DNA from: an uncultured bacterium
Lineage (GTDB): Bacteria; Bacteroidota; Bacteroidia; CAILMK01
Length of the DNA: 6,067 nt
Assembly: GCA_903835275.1 (NCBI GenBank)
Contig: CAILMK010000346.1
Location: 1-6,067, forward strand
Direction: 5' to 3'
Every line of letters starts with the position of its first letter. The stretch's first letter is position 1. The notes below the pieces were generated by a model, which saw only the letters and a program-made list of their open reading frames with translations, was not told the DNA's origin and did no database searches. Both the position numbers and the translations under genes were made by a program. This document shows positions 1 to 5,407 of the stretch, piece by piece.

Positions 1-303
1 ATAGTGTTGACAGGTAATTTCATTTCTGCTGAAGAAGCCTATAAATTTGGATTAGTCAATAGGGTAGTTCCTGAAGAGATCTACCTGCAGGAAACACTGA
101 AGCTTGCCCGCGAGATTGCAGAGAAATCACCGATAGCAGTACAAATGGCAAAGGAAAGCGTTAACAAAGCGTTTGAAACTCCGCTTCAGGAAGGATTATT
201 CTTCGAGCGCAAAAACTTCTATATGCTGTTTGCCTCCGAAGACCAGAAGGAAGGTATGGCTGCGTTTATTGAAAAGCGCGCACCGGATTTTAAAGGGAGG
301 TAG
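1..303 (+). CDS. Enoyl-CoA hydratase/isomerase (crotonase family), 3' end only
   Basis: This is the C-terminal 100 codons of a crotonase-fold protein; the frame is open to the left edge (base 1 is in frame), so the GTG at base 4 is internal and not a start. The family pattern is clear: LTGNFISAEEAYKFGLVNRV is the conserved segment following the second oxyanion/catalytic region, where a Leu-Thr-Gly precedes the 'A-A-GLVN-VV' motif. It is followed by the helical trimerisation part (SPIAVQMAKESVNKAFE) and the ending FIEKRAPDFKGR, close to the usual EKR-P-F-GR terminus. Family members of about 260 residues hydrate 2-enoyl-CoA to 3-hydroxyacyl-CoA in fatty-acid beta-oxidation, but substrate varies widely (crotonyl-CoA, phenylacetate-pathway and other acyl-CoAs) and the catalytic Glu residues lie outside the window. 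The exact reaction therefore cannot be assigned. No hairpin terminator is visible after the stop. Confidence 0.93.
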   Translation: MVLTGNFISAEEAYKFGLVNRVVPEEIYLQETLKLAREIAEKSPIAVQMAKESVNKAFETPLQEGLFFERKNFYMLFASEDQKEGMAAFIEKRAPDFKGR

Positions 304-327
304 TTGTTGAGTTATTAGGTAATTAAG

Positions 328-359
328 GAGATGCAAGTTGGAATTTTTTATATATTTGT
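328..359 (+). promoter_or_regulatory. Probable promoter of the toxin-antitoxin operon
   Basis: TATATTTG at 351-358 fits the Bacteroidota -7 consensus TAnnTTTG exactly. It sits 19 bases before the antitoxin ATG, giving a short leader of roughly a dozen bases. No TTG-type -33 box stands at the expected spacing of about 20 bases; that position holds ATGCAAGTT (331-339), which recurs in the same relation to a second TAnnTTTG near 1731. Bases 328-359 match 1728-1759 at 25 of 32 positions without gaps. The promoter role is inferred from the consensus and position. Confidence 0.5.
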
Positions 360-377
360 TGCGTTTAGATAAGTATT

Positions 378-578
378 ATGTCAAAATTAGCAGGAGTCAA
401 GATAGAAAAAGATACCCAAGGTAGAACCAAAAGGGTGACTTTTGATATGAAACAACACAAGATTTTTCTGGAAGACTATCTGGATCATCTTGAAATAGTT
501 TCTGCGGTGAATGAGCCGACCATTCCATGGGAAGACGCTGTGAAAAAGCTTGACAAAAAGCATAAAGCCCAAAAATAA
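378..578 (+). CDS. Antitoxin of a type II toxin-antitoxin pair
   Basis: This is a 66-residue, highly charged protein directly upstream of a RelE/ParE-like toxin, the standard antitoxin-first order. The N-terminal part (GVKIEKDTQGRTKRVTFDMK, residues 6-25) resembles the beta-strand start of small Bacteroidota antitoxins, which I recall as the 'VKIEKD.G....V.FD.K' type. A central helical stretch (HKIFLEDYLDHLEIVSAVNE) follows, then PTIPWEDAVKKLDKKHK, a conserved tail of the 'P-x-P-E-A' kind that in RelB-like antitoxins wraps the toxin. Its expected roles are to bind and block the toxin and to repress the shared promoter; both are inferred from the family and neighbour. ATG at 378 is the natural start, with no strong Shine-Dalgarno. 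The precise antitoxin superfamily is not certain from sequence alone. Confidence 0.75.
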   Translation: MSKLAGVKIEKDTQGRTKRVTFDMKQHKIFLEDYLDHLEIVSAVNEPTIPWEDAVKKLDKKHKAQK

Positions 579-583
579 GCTGA

Positions 584-838
584 GTGATTTATAAAATTGA
601 AATCACAAATAAAGCTTATAAGGAATTAAATAAGCTTCCGTCGAAAGAATATCCCCGAATCAGGGATGCGATCAATTCCCTTGCAAATAATCCTCATCCT
701 CATAACAGCATCAAACTTACTGATACAGAAAACGAATACCGAATGCGCATAGGTAACTATAGAATTCTTTATACTATTGAGAATAAAATTCTGCTTATTA
801 CAGTTTTCAAGATATCAGACAGAAAGGACGCTTATTAA
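584..838 (+). CDS. RelE/ParE-family toxin
   Basis: This 84-residue protein has the RelE/ParE toxin layout. A first strand and helix pair (YKIEITNKAYKELNKLP, then EYPRIRDAINSLANNP) is followed by the hallmark core NEYRMRIGNYRILYTIENK (R52, R54, R60) and a final strand ending KISDRKDAY (K75, R79, Y84). RelE members cleave mRNA in the ribosomal A site using basic residues and a C-terminal Arg/Tyr, whereas ParE members poison gyrase. The YRMRIGNYRILY core and the R-K-x-x-Y end favour a RelE-like nuclease, but this is inference. The start is GTG at 584, because an in-frame TGA at 581-583 precedes it and the next in-frame Met (residue 53) would destroy the fold. It begins 5 bases after the antitoxin stop, so translation is probably coupled. 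It appears intact. Confidence 0.88.
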   Translation: MIYKIEITNKAYKELNKLPSKEYPRIRDAINSLANNPHPHNSIKLTDTENEYRMRIGNYRILYTIENKILLITVFKISDRKDAY

Positions 839-869
839 GAAATCCGTGAAAATCTAAAAATTACAAACC

Positions 870-1688
870 ATGTCCCTCGCCATATTCGTTTTCATTTGTG
901 TTTTCTCGGTAATCATTACCTTTATTATTTACTTAGGTTATCTGAAAAAAGATCCCGGCTCGCCGAAAGATAATATGTACTACTATGAAGGTGAATTATC
1001 CTTTGATTCCGTCCTCGCGCAGGTGGGCAGAATAGAAAAAGCAAGGGGTATAAACCTGAGCGGATTGAAAGCGCATATAGAGGGATACAGATCCAATGCA
1101 AATGATACTGGTCGTGATATTGATTATTACTACGAGGATTATATTTCCCCGGCCATAAAATACCTTTTGCTTAATAATAAAAACACCTTCCGTGGCGGAT
1201 GGAAATTGTTGGACCCTTTTATGAGAAACCAGTTTATCTGGTGGAATATTTTAGGAGTGGTTATACCTATTATATCTTCTTATTATTTTACAGTAACTTC
1301 GGATAATCCTACGAATGAAATCCCATTTATTTATTTCATTCTTATTTCTGTGGTAATGGTTTTTATTTGTCTTGCAGTCATTAATCTTTTTATAAGGGCC
1401 GGTGTAGTCGGAATACTAAACTGGCAGGAACAGAAATTCAGGAAGCGTAATATTAACCTCGGACATATTTCCAAGACCATTATTTCAATGGAAGCAATAC
1501 TTGCTTTCATGGGTGGATCGGACGCTGTAGGAGCTGACCTCATTCACACTGCGTCATTAGACGGTTCGGAAGGATATACTTCTGTTAGTGTAGGCGGAGG
1601 CTTTTCAGGCGGTGGCGGAGGTGGAGGTGGCTTTGGCGGATTTGGTGGCGGAAGCTCAGGTGGAGGTGGCGCATCAGGAGGATGGTGA
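870..1688 (+). CDS. Membrane protein with glycine-rich C-terminal tail
   Basis: The 272-residue protein is not confidently assigned to a named family. It has a hydrophobic segment at residues 2-24, a soluble region of about 95 residues rich in Tyr (MYYYEGELSFDSVLAQ at 36-51; DIDYYYEDYISPAIKYLL at 83-100), and two further membrane segments at about 122-142 and 151-176. A basic loop follows (KFRKRN, 189-194), then a serine/alanine region, and from residue 242 to the end an almost pure Gly tail with Ser/Phe/Ala that finishes in GGW. Gly-rich ends of this kind close TPM-domain (YgcG-like) and DUF2207 membrane proteins. However, I do not see a TPM domain, which would normally lie N-terminal to the membrane segment. 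The ATG lies 31 bases after the toxin stop with no promoter box between, so it may be read through from the toxin-antitoxin operon. Its function is unknown; envelope location is inferred. Confidence 0.82.
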   Translation: MSLAIFVFICVFSVIITFIIYLGYLKKDPGSPKDNMYYYEGELSFDSVLAQVGRIEKARGINLSGLKAHIEGYRSNANDTGRDIDYYYEDYISPAIKYLLLNNKNTFRGGWKLLDPFMRNQFIWWNILGVVIPIISSYYFTVTSDNPTNEIPFIYFILISVVMVFICLAVINLFIRAGVVGILNWQEQKFRKRNINLGHISKTIISMEAILAFMGGSDAVGADLIHTASLDGSEGYTSVSVGGGFSGGGGGGGGFGGFGGGSSGGGGASGGW

Positions 1689-1690
1689 TT

Positions 1691-1731
1691 TGATGTGATT
1701 AATGTGCTAATGGGATAATGTGATAATGAAA
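1691..1731 (+). repeat. Tandem 8-bp repeat (TAATGTGA-like)
   Basis: Four contiguous 8-bp units from 1700 to 1731 read TAATGTGC, TAATGGGA, TAATGTGA and TAATGAAA. A fifth related unit, TGATGTGA (1691-1698), is separated from them by one base. The array begins 3 bases after the stop of the Gly-tail gene and runs directly into the promoter-like block at 1731-1760. Units differ from one another mostly in the last four bases, so the array has partly decayed. Its function is unknown. Confidence 0.75.
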
Positions 1732-1760
1732 TGCAAGTTAAAATTTGCTTTATATTTTTG
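1728..1760 (+). promoter_or_regulatory. Promoter-like block repeated from 328-359
   Basis: ATGCAAGTT (1731-1739) is followed 13 bases later by TATTTTTG (1753-1760), which fits TAnnTTTG. The block aligns to 328-359 at 25 of 32 positions. It would start transcription near 1767, giving a leader of about 108 bases to the secreted-protein gene at 1875 and about 28 bases to a 21-codon ORF at 1795. A canonical -33 TTG is not present at the usual spacing. Promoter activity is inferred. Confidence 0.45.
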
Positions 1761-1794
1761 CACAAGTTAAACTGCTCTAAACTTAATCAAGCAA

Positions 1795-1860
1795 ATGAAA
1801 GAATTCAACCGCTTCCTCTTTTCAGTTTCATTAAAAATCATTTTCTTTGTGATCAAATAA
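1795..1860 (+). CDS. Possible 21-residue leader or small hydrophobic peptide
   Basis: An ATG-started ORF of 21 codons encodes a peptide beginning MKEFNRFLFSVSL and ending FFVIK, basic at both ends with a hydrophobic middle. It lies between the promoter-like block (1753-1760) and the secreted-protein gene, whose ATG comes 14 bases after its stop, in a different frame. It could be a leader peptide, a decayed remnant of a signal-peptide-bearing gene, or a chance ORF. The coding evidence is only composition and position. Confidence 0.2.
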   Translation: MKEFNRFLFSVSLKIIFFVIK

Positions 1861-1874
1861 CATAAACTAAGATT

Positions 1875-3035
1875 ATGAAAACCATTTTCAATTTTCTTCT
1901 TGTCATTCTCTCCTACTGTTCTATTAATTCCCCGGTCTTTGCTCAAAATGTTGAGATCAAATGGGGAGAAGATGTAAACCAGGCACCGAATGGTGCAAAT
2001 TCACCTAAGCAAGGGGTTAAGTATAACTTTGTAGGCGAGACAATGTATGGAAAACATTTTAATAGTGTAGATTTTACAGTGAAATATGTTTCGCAGGAAA
2101 TGAACACAAGTAAACCCTGGCATCTATATACAATTTCTGGGCGTAATGAGTCTGTGGAAATAAATCCGGATGGATTTAGGATTTCCAGTGTACAAGTGGC
2201 AAGGGATAGCAATAACAACTTTTTATGCATAGGTTTTTATACCGATAAATGGAATACTCAGCAGGACGGGATTTTTAAAATGGTTGTGGATTCTAAAACG
2301 GGCAAACAAATTTCAAAAAACACCTGGCATTTTAATGAGGATTTTCTCAATCATTTTATGAACGAAAAAAAAGCAAAAAAGGGAAAACCACTTGAATGTT
2401 ATAAAATGATTGGGATTGTTTCACGCAAAGATGGAGGCTTTTCAATTATTGCAGAATATCAACTTTTGGATGCCACACCTATGCAAATGAGCAAGGCTAA
2501 TAATCCGGATGGTTCAACTATATATGGTATTAATGCTGCAAAAGATAATAATGAAAGTCCGTTTTCAAACAGGCAATATGCCTCAAAGACAAATGGCATA
2601 TACAGGAATGCTTTTGTTTTAAATGTTAAGCCGGATTTCAGTATGAACTGGGTAGCCGTTGTTCCAAAAAACCAGGATGTACTTGTGTATTCCCCGACAG
2701 TTTTTCATTCTAAATACACGCCTGAGGAATATCTGTCCGTAGCATGGTTTTCCTATGGGGAAAATATTTATCTTTTCTATAATGACAAACCTGAAAATTT
2801 GAATATCACTGATTATGATAAATTGGGAAAACTTACTAATATGGATAATACTGAAGTGGTGGCTGCGGAAATTGACAGGAATGGTATTGTGAAAAAGCAA
2901 TCACTTTTTAAAAATAAGGATATGAAGGATGGTTTTGTTCCAACGTCTTGTGTTCAAGAAAATCCGAATTCAATTAAGTTCTATGCTAAAATAGAGAAAG
3001 GGTATAAGTCGGGGACTTTTATCCTGAAGGATTAA
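1875..3035 (+). CDS. Secreted protein of a Bacteroidota family of unknown function
   Basis: This 386-residue protein has a typical signal peptide (MKTIFNFLLVILSYCSINSP, cleavage likely after VFA at 21-23, leaving QNVEIKWG). The body alternates strand-like segments with turns and shows phrases I recall from a widespread Bacteroidota secreted family. These are an early EIKWG; a central GFYTDKWNTQQDGIFKMVVD followed by FNEDFLNHFMNEKKAKKGK; then YLSVAWFSYGENIYLFYNDK with PENLN; NGIVKKQSLF; and an end like KGYKSGTFILKD. Repeated strand units of this type suggest a beta-propeller-like fold, but no catalytic motif is visible. From memory the relatives are longer (roughly 450-530 residues), with extra repeats between EIKWG and the GFYTD part, so this copy may have lost some N-terminal repeats. 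No C-terminal type IX sorting domain is seen. It is likely periplasmic or surface-associated; its role is unknown. Its stop overlaps the end of a broken minus-strand gene. Confidence 0.88.
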   Translation: MKTIFNFLLVILSYCSINSPVFAQNVEIKWGEDVNQAPNGANSPKQGVKYNFVGETMYGKHFNSVDFTVKYVSQEMNTSKPWHLYTISGRNESVEINPDGFRISSVQVARDSNNNFLCIGFYTDKWNTQQDGIFKMVVDSKTGKQISKNTWHFNEDFLNHFMNEKKAKKGKPLECYKMIGIVSRKDGGFSIIAEYQLLDATPMQMSKANNPDGSTIYGINAAKDNNESPFSNRQYASKTNGIYRNAFVLNVKPDFSMNWVAVVPKNQDVLVYSPTVFHSKYTPEEYLSVAWFSYGENIYLFYNDKPENLNITDYDKLGKLTNMDNTEVVAAEIDRNGIVKKQSLFKNKDMKDGFVPTSCVQENPNSIKFYAKIEKGYKSGTFILKD

Positions 3036-3231
3036 GCCATTCTATTTTGCTTCTTTTCTTTTTTCCTTTTCACAATCAGAATGACTCTAACCACAATCAA
3101 GATGGCACTATCAATTCCTGCGCCATAAAGGAAGATATCCATTTTCCCTGAGTGGTAATCAATGAATACATTTAGGAATTCTTTTAGTCCTGCGAAGATG
3201 AGCGGAATGCCGATGATGATTTTTAGTTCAT
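3032..3231 (-). pseudogene. Small two-helix membrane protein gene, frameshifted at codon 2
   Basis: Read on the minus strand, one frame runs open to TAA at 3034-3032 and encodes KIIIGIPLIFAGLKEFLNVF, then IDYHSGKMDIFLYGAGIDSA, ILIVVRVILIVKRKKEKK and QNRMA. This is a membrane-protein pattern: a hydrophobic segment, a short polar loop, a second hydrophobic segment and a Lys/Arg-rich tail. That frame has no usable ATG at its beginning. An ATG at 3231-3229 stands just before it in another frame and reads ATG AAC TAA. One extra A (ATG AAA CTA AAA ATC) would join it as M-K-L-K-I-I-I-G and give a complete protein of about 66 residues. I infer a one-base deletion or a sequencing error. An alternative is that the reading frame came from further upstream and was disrupted near 3235. 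The stop overlaps that of the convergent gene ending at 3035. Confidence 0.5.
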
Positions 3232-3269
3232 GGTTTGGTGGTTGTTTTCAAGTTTATCTCTTGCACTGG

Positions 3270-3291
3270 CAATCCCGCACGTGCGGGATTG
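3270..3291. repeat. Perfect 22-bp GC-rich palindrome
   Basis: The half-site CAATCCCGCAC (3270-3280) is followed directly by its exact reverse complement (3281-3291). As RNA it can form a 9-bp stem with an ACGT loop. It is much more GC-rich than its AT-rich surroundings. It lies 78 bases beyond the stop of the minus-strand peptidase gene and 39 bases upstream of the broken small gene. No U-tract follows on either strand, so it is not a classical intrinsic terminator, though it could end or protect the peptidase transcript. A REP-like or small mobile palindrome is the other reading. Confidence 0.75.
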
Positions 3292-3320
3292 AATGACAAC
3301 TTAGAGTGTTTGTGTTTTTC

Positions 3321-3352
3321 AATCCTGTTTATCCTTTAATCTTATAAATCCT
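3321..3352 (-). repeat. Short AGGAT-type interspersed repeat
   Basis: On the minus strand the words AGGATT, AGATT, AGGAT and AGGATT occur in succession at 7-10 base spacing, beginning 17 bases after the stop of the peptidase gene. From memory, 'CAGGATT...AAGGATT...CAGGATT' strings of this sort are scattered between genes of Bacteroidota and some other phyla; I cannot check that here. A 12-bp palindrome (AGACAATTGTCT, 3358-3369) lies between it and the stop codon. There is no coding potential. Confidence 0.45.
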
Positions 3353-3368
3353 TGTTCAGACAATTGTC

Positions 3369-5315
3369 TTACTGCGTTTTCACAAACTTTCGCGTCAGCT
3401 TAGTGTTTCCTGAATGAAGGTAAAGGATATAAATTCCGGGAGTGAAATTTGTCAGGCTGAAATACCGTACTGATGTGTTTTTATAATTTCCGTTTAAAAT
3501 AATTCTGCCTAATGCATCCGCAATAATGAAATCTCCTGCTGTCTGGAGTGTTGGATCTTTTATTTCAAGTGTGATATAATCATTGGCAGGATTCGGGGCT
3601 AAAAATACCTGGTTACCAAAACTACTATCAAGGTCTTGAATCTGATATTTGAAGAGTATATCCTCATTCAAGTCTACCTTGATGGAATCTACAATGTGCC
3701 CCACGGGGAAAATAAATTTTTTCTTTGCACTGTCAACATTCAACAGCGTATCCGTTGATTTACCTCCTGACCATATCCGAACCGGCACCAAGGGTATTTC
3801 ATAATGGCTTACACTTGGATCGTATGGTGTTTCATTGAAGTTTAATATTAGATCCATTGCCGCATCTTGCTGGCGGGTGATAGTATAGGTTGGGTATCCT
3901 GTTTTATAGATCCAGTCGTCAAAGAATTTTACAAAGCTTCGCCCTGTATTTTTTTCAAAATGTTTTCTCAGGTCCTGCGTTTGTGCAAAAGAAAATGCGA
4001 GTGAAGGATCATTGATATAATCATACAGTGTTTTAAAGAATACGGTATCACCAAGCATAAACCTAAGCATATGCAAAACCATACTTGCTTTATCATAGGT
4101 TGTAGGTGCACTGAATATCCTGTCTACGGAAGTAGTGTCAAGTACAGAAACACTTTGATAAGGTAATTGGAATGCGCCTTGACGTTTACTGCGTTTCACT
4201 GCCATGTAGATATCATTCCCGAGAACCATTTGATTAGTGATTACTTCGCAGTAAGTGGCAAATCCTTCATTCAGCCATATATCCTGCCAGGAATTGCAGG
4301 TAACTTTATCACCAAACCATTGGTGCGCCATTTCATGGAGCACAAGGCTGAAGCCAAAGTTCCTGACGAAGCTCATTGTCTGGTGTTCCTGTCCGCCACT
4401 AAATGTAAATTCGGCATTCCCGTATTTTTCCTTCCAGTAAGGATATTTGCCAAATAATTTGCTATATATACTTAATCCCGGATTGATGGACCAGTAATCC
4501 TGTTTCCACCTTGCTTCGTCTTCCGGGAAGACATAGTTCAGAACGGGCATACTGTCGTTATCTTCAAATTTAAACCAGGTGGAAAATTCGCTATAATTTG
4601 TGACAGTTATTCCTACAAGATAGGGTGTAATAGGGTAGGCGTGGTGCCAGTGATAGGTAAGAAAAGTATCTATCGGAATTACTTCCAGTAACTTTCCATT
4701 GCTGCCCACCTTGCAGTATTTGGGAACAGTAACGGAAATATCCACTGAGTCAGCTTTGTCATCGAGGTCTTGTTTGCAAGGCCACCAGTCATTGGCATAA
4801 TAGGGTTCTGAAAGCGTCCAAACGATAGGAGCGCCTTGATGGTAGTCCTGCACAAAGCCCCGGCGTTCTTTATTGGGTTGCCCATGGTAAAATATTTCAA
4901 TACTATCAATCGAGTTTTTTAAGGGTACCAAAGGTAATTTAATAAGAATGGGTCCGTAATTGGGGAAAGAATAATTGTACAACTCCTTCCCATGATATTT
5001 TATGGAGTCCACGTGCAATGCAGTATCCATGTCAAAGGAAATCTCGCTGAGGTAACTGTCAATAACCTTGAAAACCGTCATTACAGATCCCCTGATGGAA
5101 TCCACCTTAGGATTGATATACCAATGGGCCCTGTAATATTTTACATCGTAATTGAACTGAGCGCTGAGGGTTTTATTAGCAGCCTTCTTTTTCAGCAGCA
5201 AATTATTCATTTGTGATAGCTGGTATTTACAAATATATGGAGATTGCTGCGCATGGATAGTGCCGTGAAAGAACACGATCATCAATAGACAGGCGAGAAC
5301 GGGTAGTCTGAACAT
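3369..5315 (-). CDS. Secreted M1-family zinc aminopeptidase with type IX sorting domain
   Basis: Starting at the ATG at 5315 gives 648 residues with a clean signal peptide (MFRLPVLACLLMIVFFHG, cleavage after IHA at residue 22). The frame is open to 5363 with two earlier Mets, but they would place charged residues and a second hydrophobic stretch before the signal. An N-terminal beta domain (about 50-250) precedes the catalytic domain. There the substrate motif reads GGQEHQ (307-312), where most members have a Met before the Glu (GxMEN or GGMEH). The zinc site is HEMAH (327-331) with the third ligand E350 in WLNEGFATY, the exact HExxH-x18-E spacing. The transition-state Tyr is Y407 in TTYDKAS. 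Residues about 571-648 (APNPANDYITLE ... TPGIYILYLHSGNTKLTRKF) form a type A Por/type IX C-terminal sorting domain. The product should cross the inner membrane by Sec and the outer membrane by type IX secretion, trimming N-terminal residues from peptides outside the cell. Confidence 0.96.
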   Translation of the reverse strand: MFRLPVLACLLMIVFFHGTIHAQQSPYICKYQLSQMNNLLLKKKAANKTLSAQFNYDVKYYRAHWYINPKVDSIRGSVMTVFKVIDSYLSEISFDMDTALHVDSIKYHGKELYNYSFPNYGPILIKLPLVPLKNSIDSIEIFYHGQPNKERRGFVQDYHQGAPIVWTLSEPYYANDWWPCKQDLDDKADSVDISVTVPKYCKVGSNGKLLEVIPIDTFLTYHWHHAYPITPYLVGITVTNYSEFSTWFKFEDNDSMPVLNYVFPEDEARWKQDYWSINPGLSIYSKLFGKYPYWKEKYGNAEFTFSGGQEHQTMSFVRNFGFSLVLHEMAHQWFGDKVTCNSWQDIWLNEGFATYCEVITNQMVLGNDIYMAVKRSKRQGAFQLPYQSVSVLDTTSVDRIFSAPTTYDKASMVLHMLRFMLGDTVFFKTLYDYINDPSLAFSFAQTQDLRKHFEKNTGRSFVKFFDDWIYKTGYPTYTITRQQDAAMDLILNFNETPYDPSVSHYEIPLVPVRIWSGGKSTDTLLNVDSAKKKFIFPVGHIVDSIKVDLNEDILFKYQIQDLDSSFGNQVFLAPNPANDYITLEIKDPTLQTAGDFIIADALGRIILNGNYKNTSVRYFSLTNFTPGIYILYLHSGNTKLTRKFVKTQ

Positions 5316-5321
5316 AAAGAA

Positions 5322-5329
5322 CAAAGTTA
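5322..5329 (-). promoter_or_regulatory. Candidate -7 box for the M1 peptidase gene
   Basis: On the minus strand TAACTTTG (5329-5322) fits TAnnTTTG exactly and ends 6 bases before the ATG at 5315. If it is used, the transcript would begin at or next to that ATG (leaderless or nearly so) and the two upstream in-frame Mets could not be translated. No good TTG lies at the -33 position, and the match could be chance. Confidence 0.3.
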
Positions 5330-5370
5330 CAAAGCACATTTCAATTAACCACACTAACTGCAATCGGACT

Positions 5371-5378
5371 GATATTTG
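5371..5378 (+). promoter_or_regulatory. Weak candidate -7 box for the SanA-like gene
   Basis: GATATTTG matches TAnnTTTG except in the first two positions taken strictly (GA for TA, one base different). It stands 29 bases before the ATG at 5408, in the 92-base divergent gap shared with the peptidase gene. There is no recognisable -33 element. Confidence 0.2.
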
Positions 5379-5407
5379 CAGGAAGATCCGTCAATTAAAA
5401 CCTTTAT

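Larger units (their letters stand above)
3036..3368. other. 333-base gap without an intact gene
   Basis: The gap separates the convergent secreted-protein and peptidase genes. From left to right it holds the frameshifted minus-strand membrane-protein remnant (to 3231), a short open stretch of low coding quality, the 22-bp palindrome (3270-3291), the AGGAT-type repeat (3321-3352) and a 12-bp palindrome (3358-3369) touching the peptidase stop codon. I see no tRNA, CRISPR or intrinsic terminator in it. Confidence 0.6.

Noticed and set aside
387..572. Minus-strand open frame opposite the antitoxin
   Set aside because: The plus-strand antitoxin and toxin order explains the region; the antisense peptide has no recognisable features.
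1544..1765. Proline-rich minus-strand open frame
   Set aside because: It is the complement of the Gly codons of the plus-strand tail (GGN gives Pro on the other strand); there is no independent coding support.
1943..2900. Minus-strand open frames at 1943-2230 and 2619-2900
   Set aside because: They are antisense to the secreted-protein gene, whose signal peptide and family phrases make the plus strand the coding one.
3036..3075. T-rich tract after the secreted-protein stop as a terminator
   Set aside because: No stem precedes it; the pyrimidine run is the complement of the Lys/Arg-rich tail codons of the minus-strand remnant.
3241..3300. Minus-strand stretch reading ASARDKLENNHQTMN before the broken small gene
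   Set aside because: It has no ATG, begins within the palindrome region and stops after a few codons; it could be part of the decayed gene but cannot be supported alone.
4167..4457. Plus-strand open frames inside the peptidase gene
   Set aside because: They lie opposite the HEMAH and Glu zinc-site region of a clearly coding minus-strand gene; the translated sequences show no family features.
5341..5398. Direct repeat TCAATTAA at 5341-5348 and 5391-5398
   Set aside because: Eight AT-rich bases 50 apart are readily expected by chance and do not extend.
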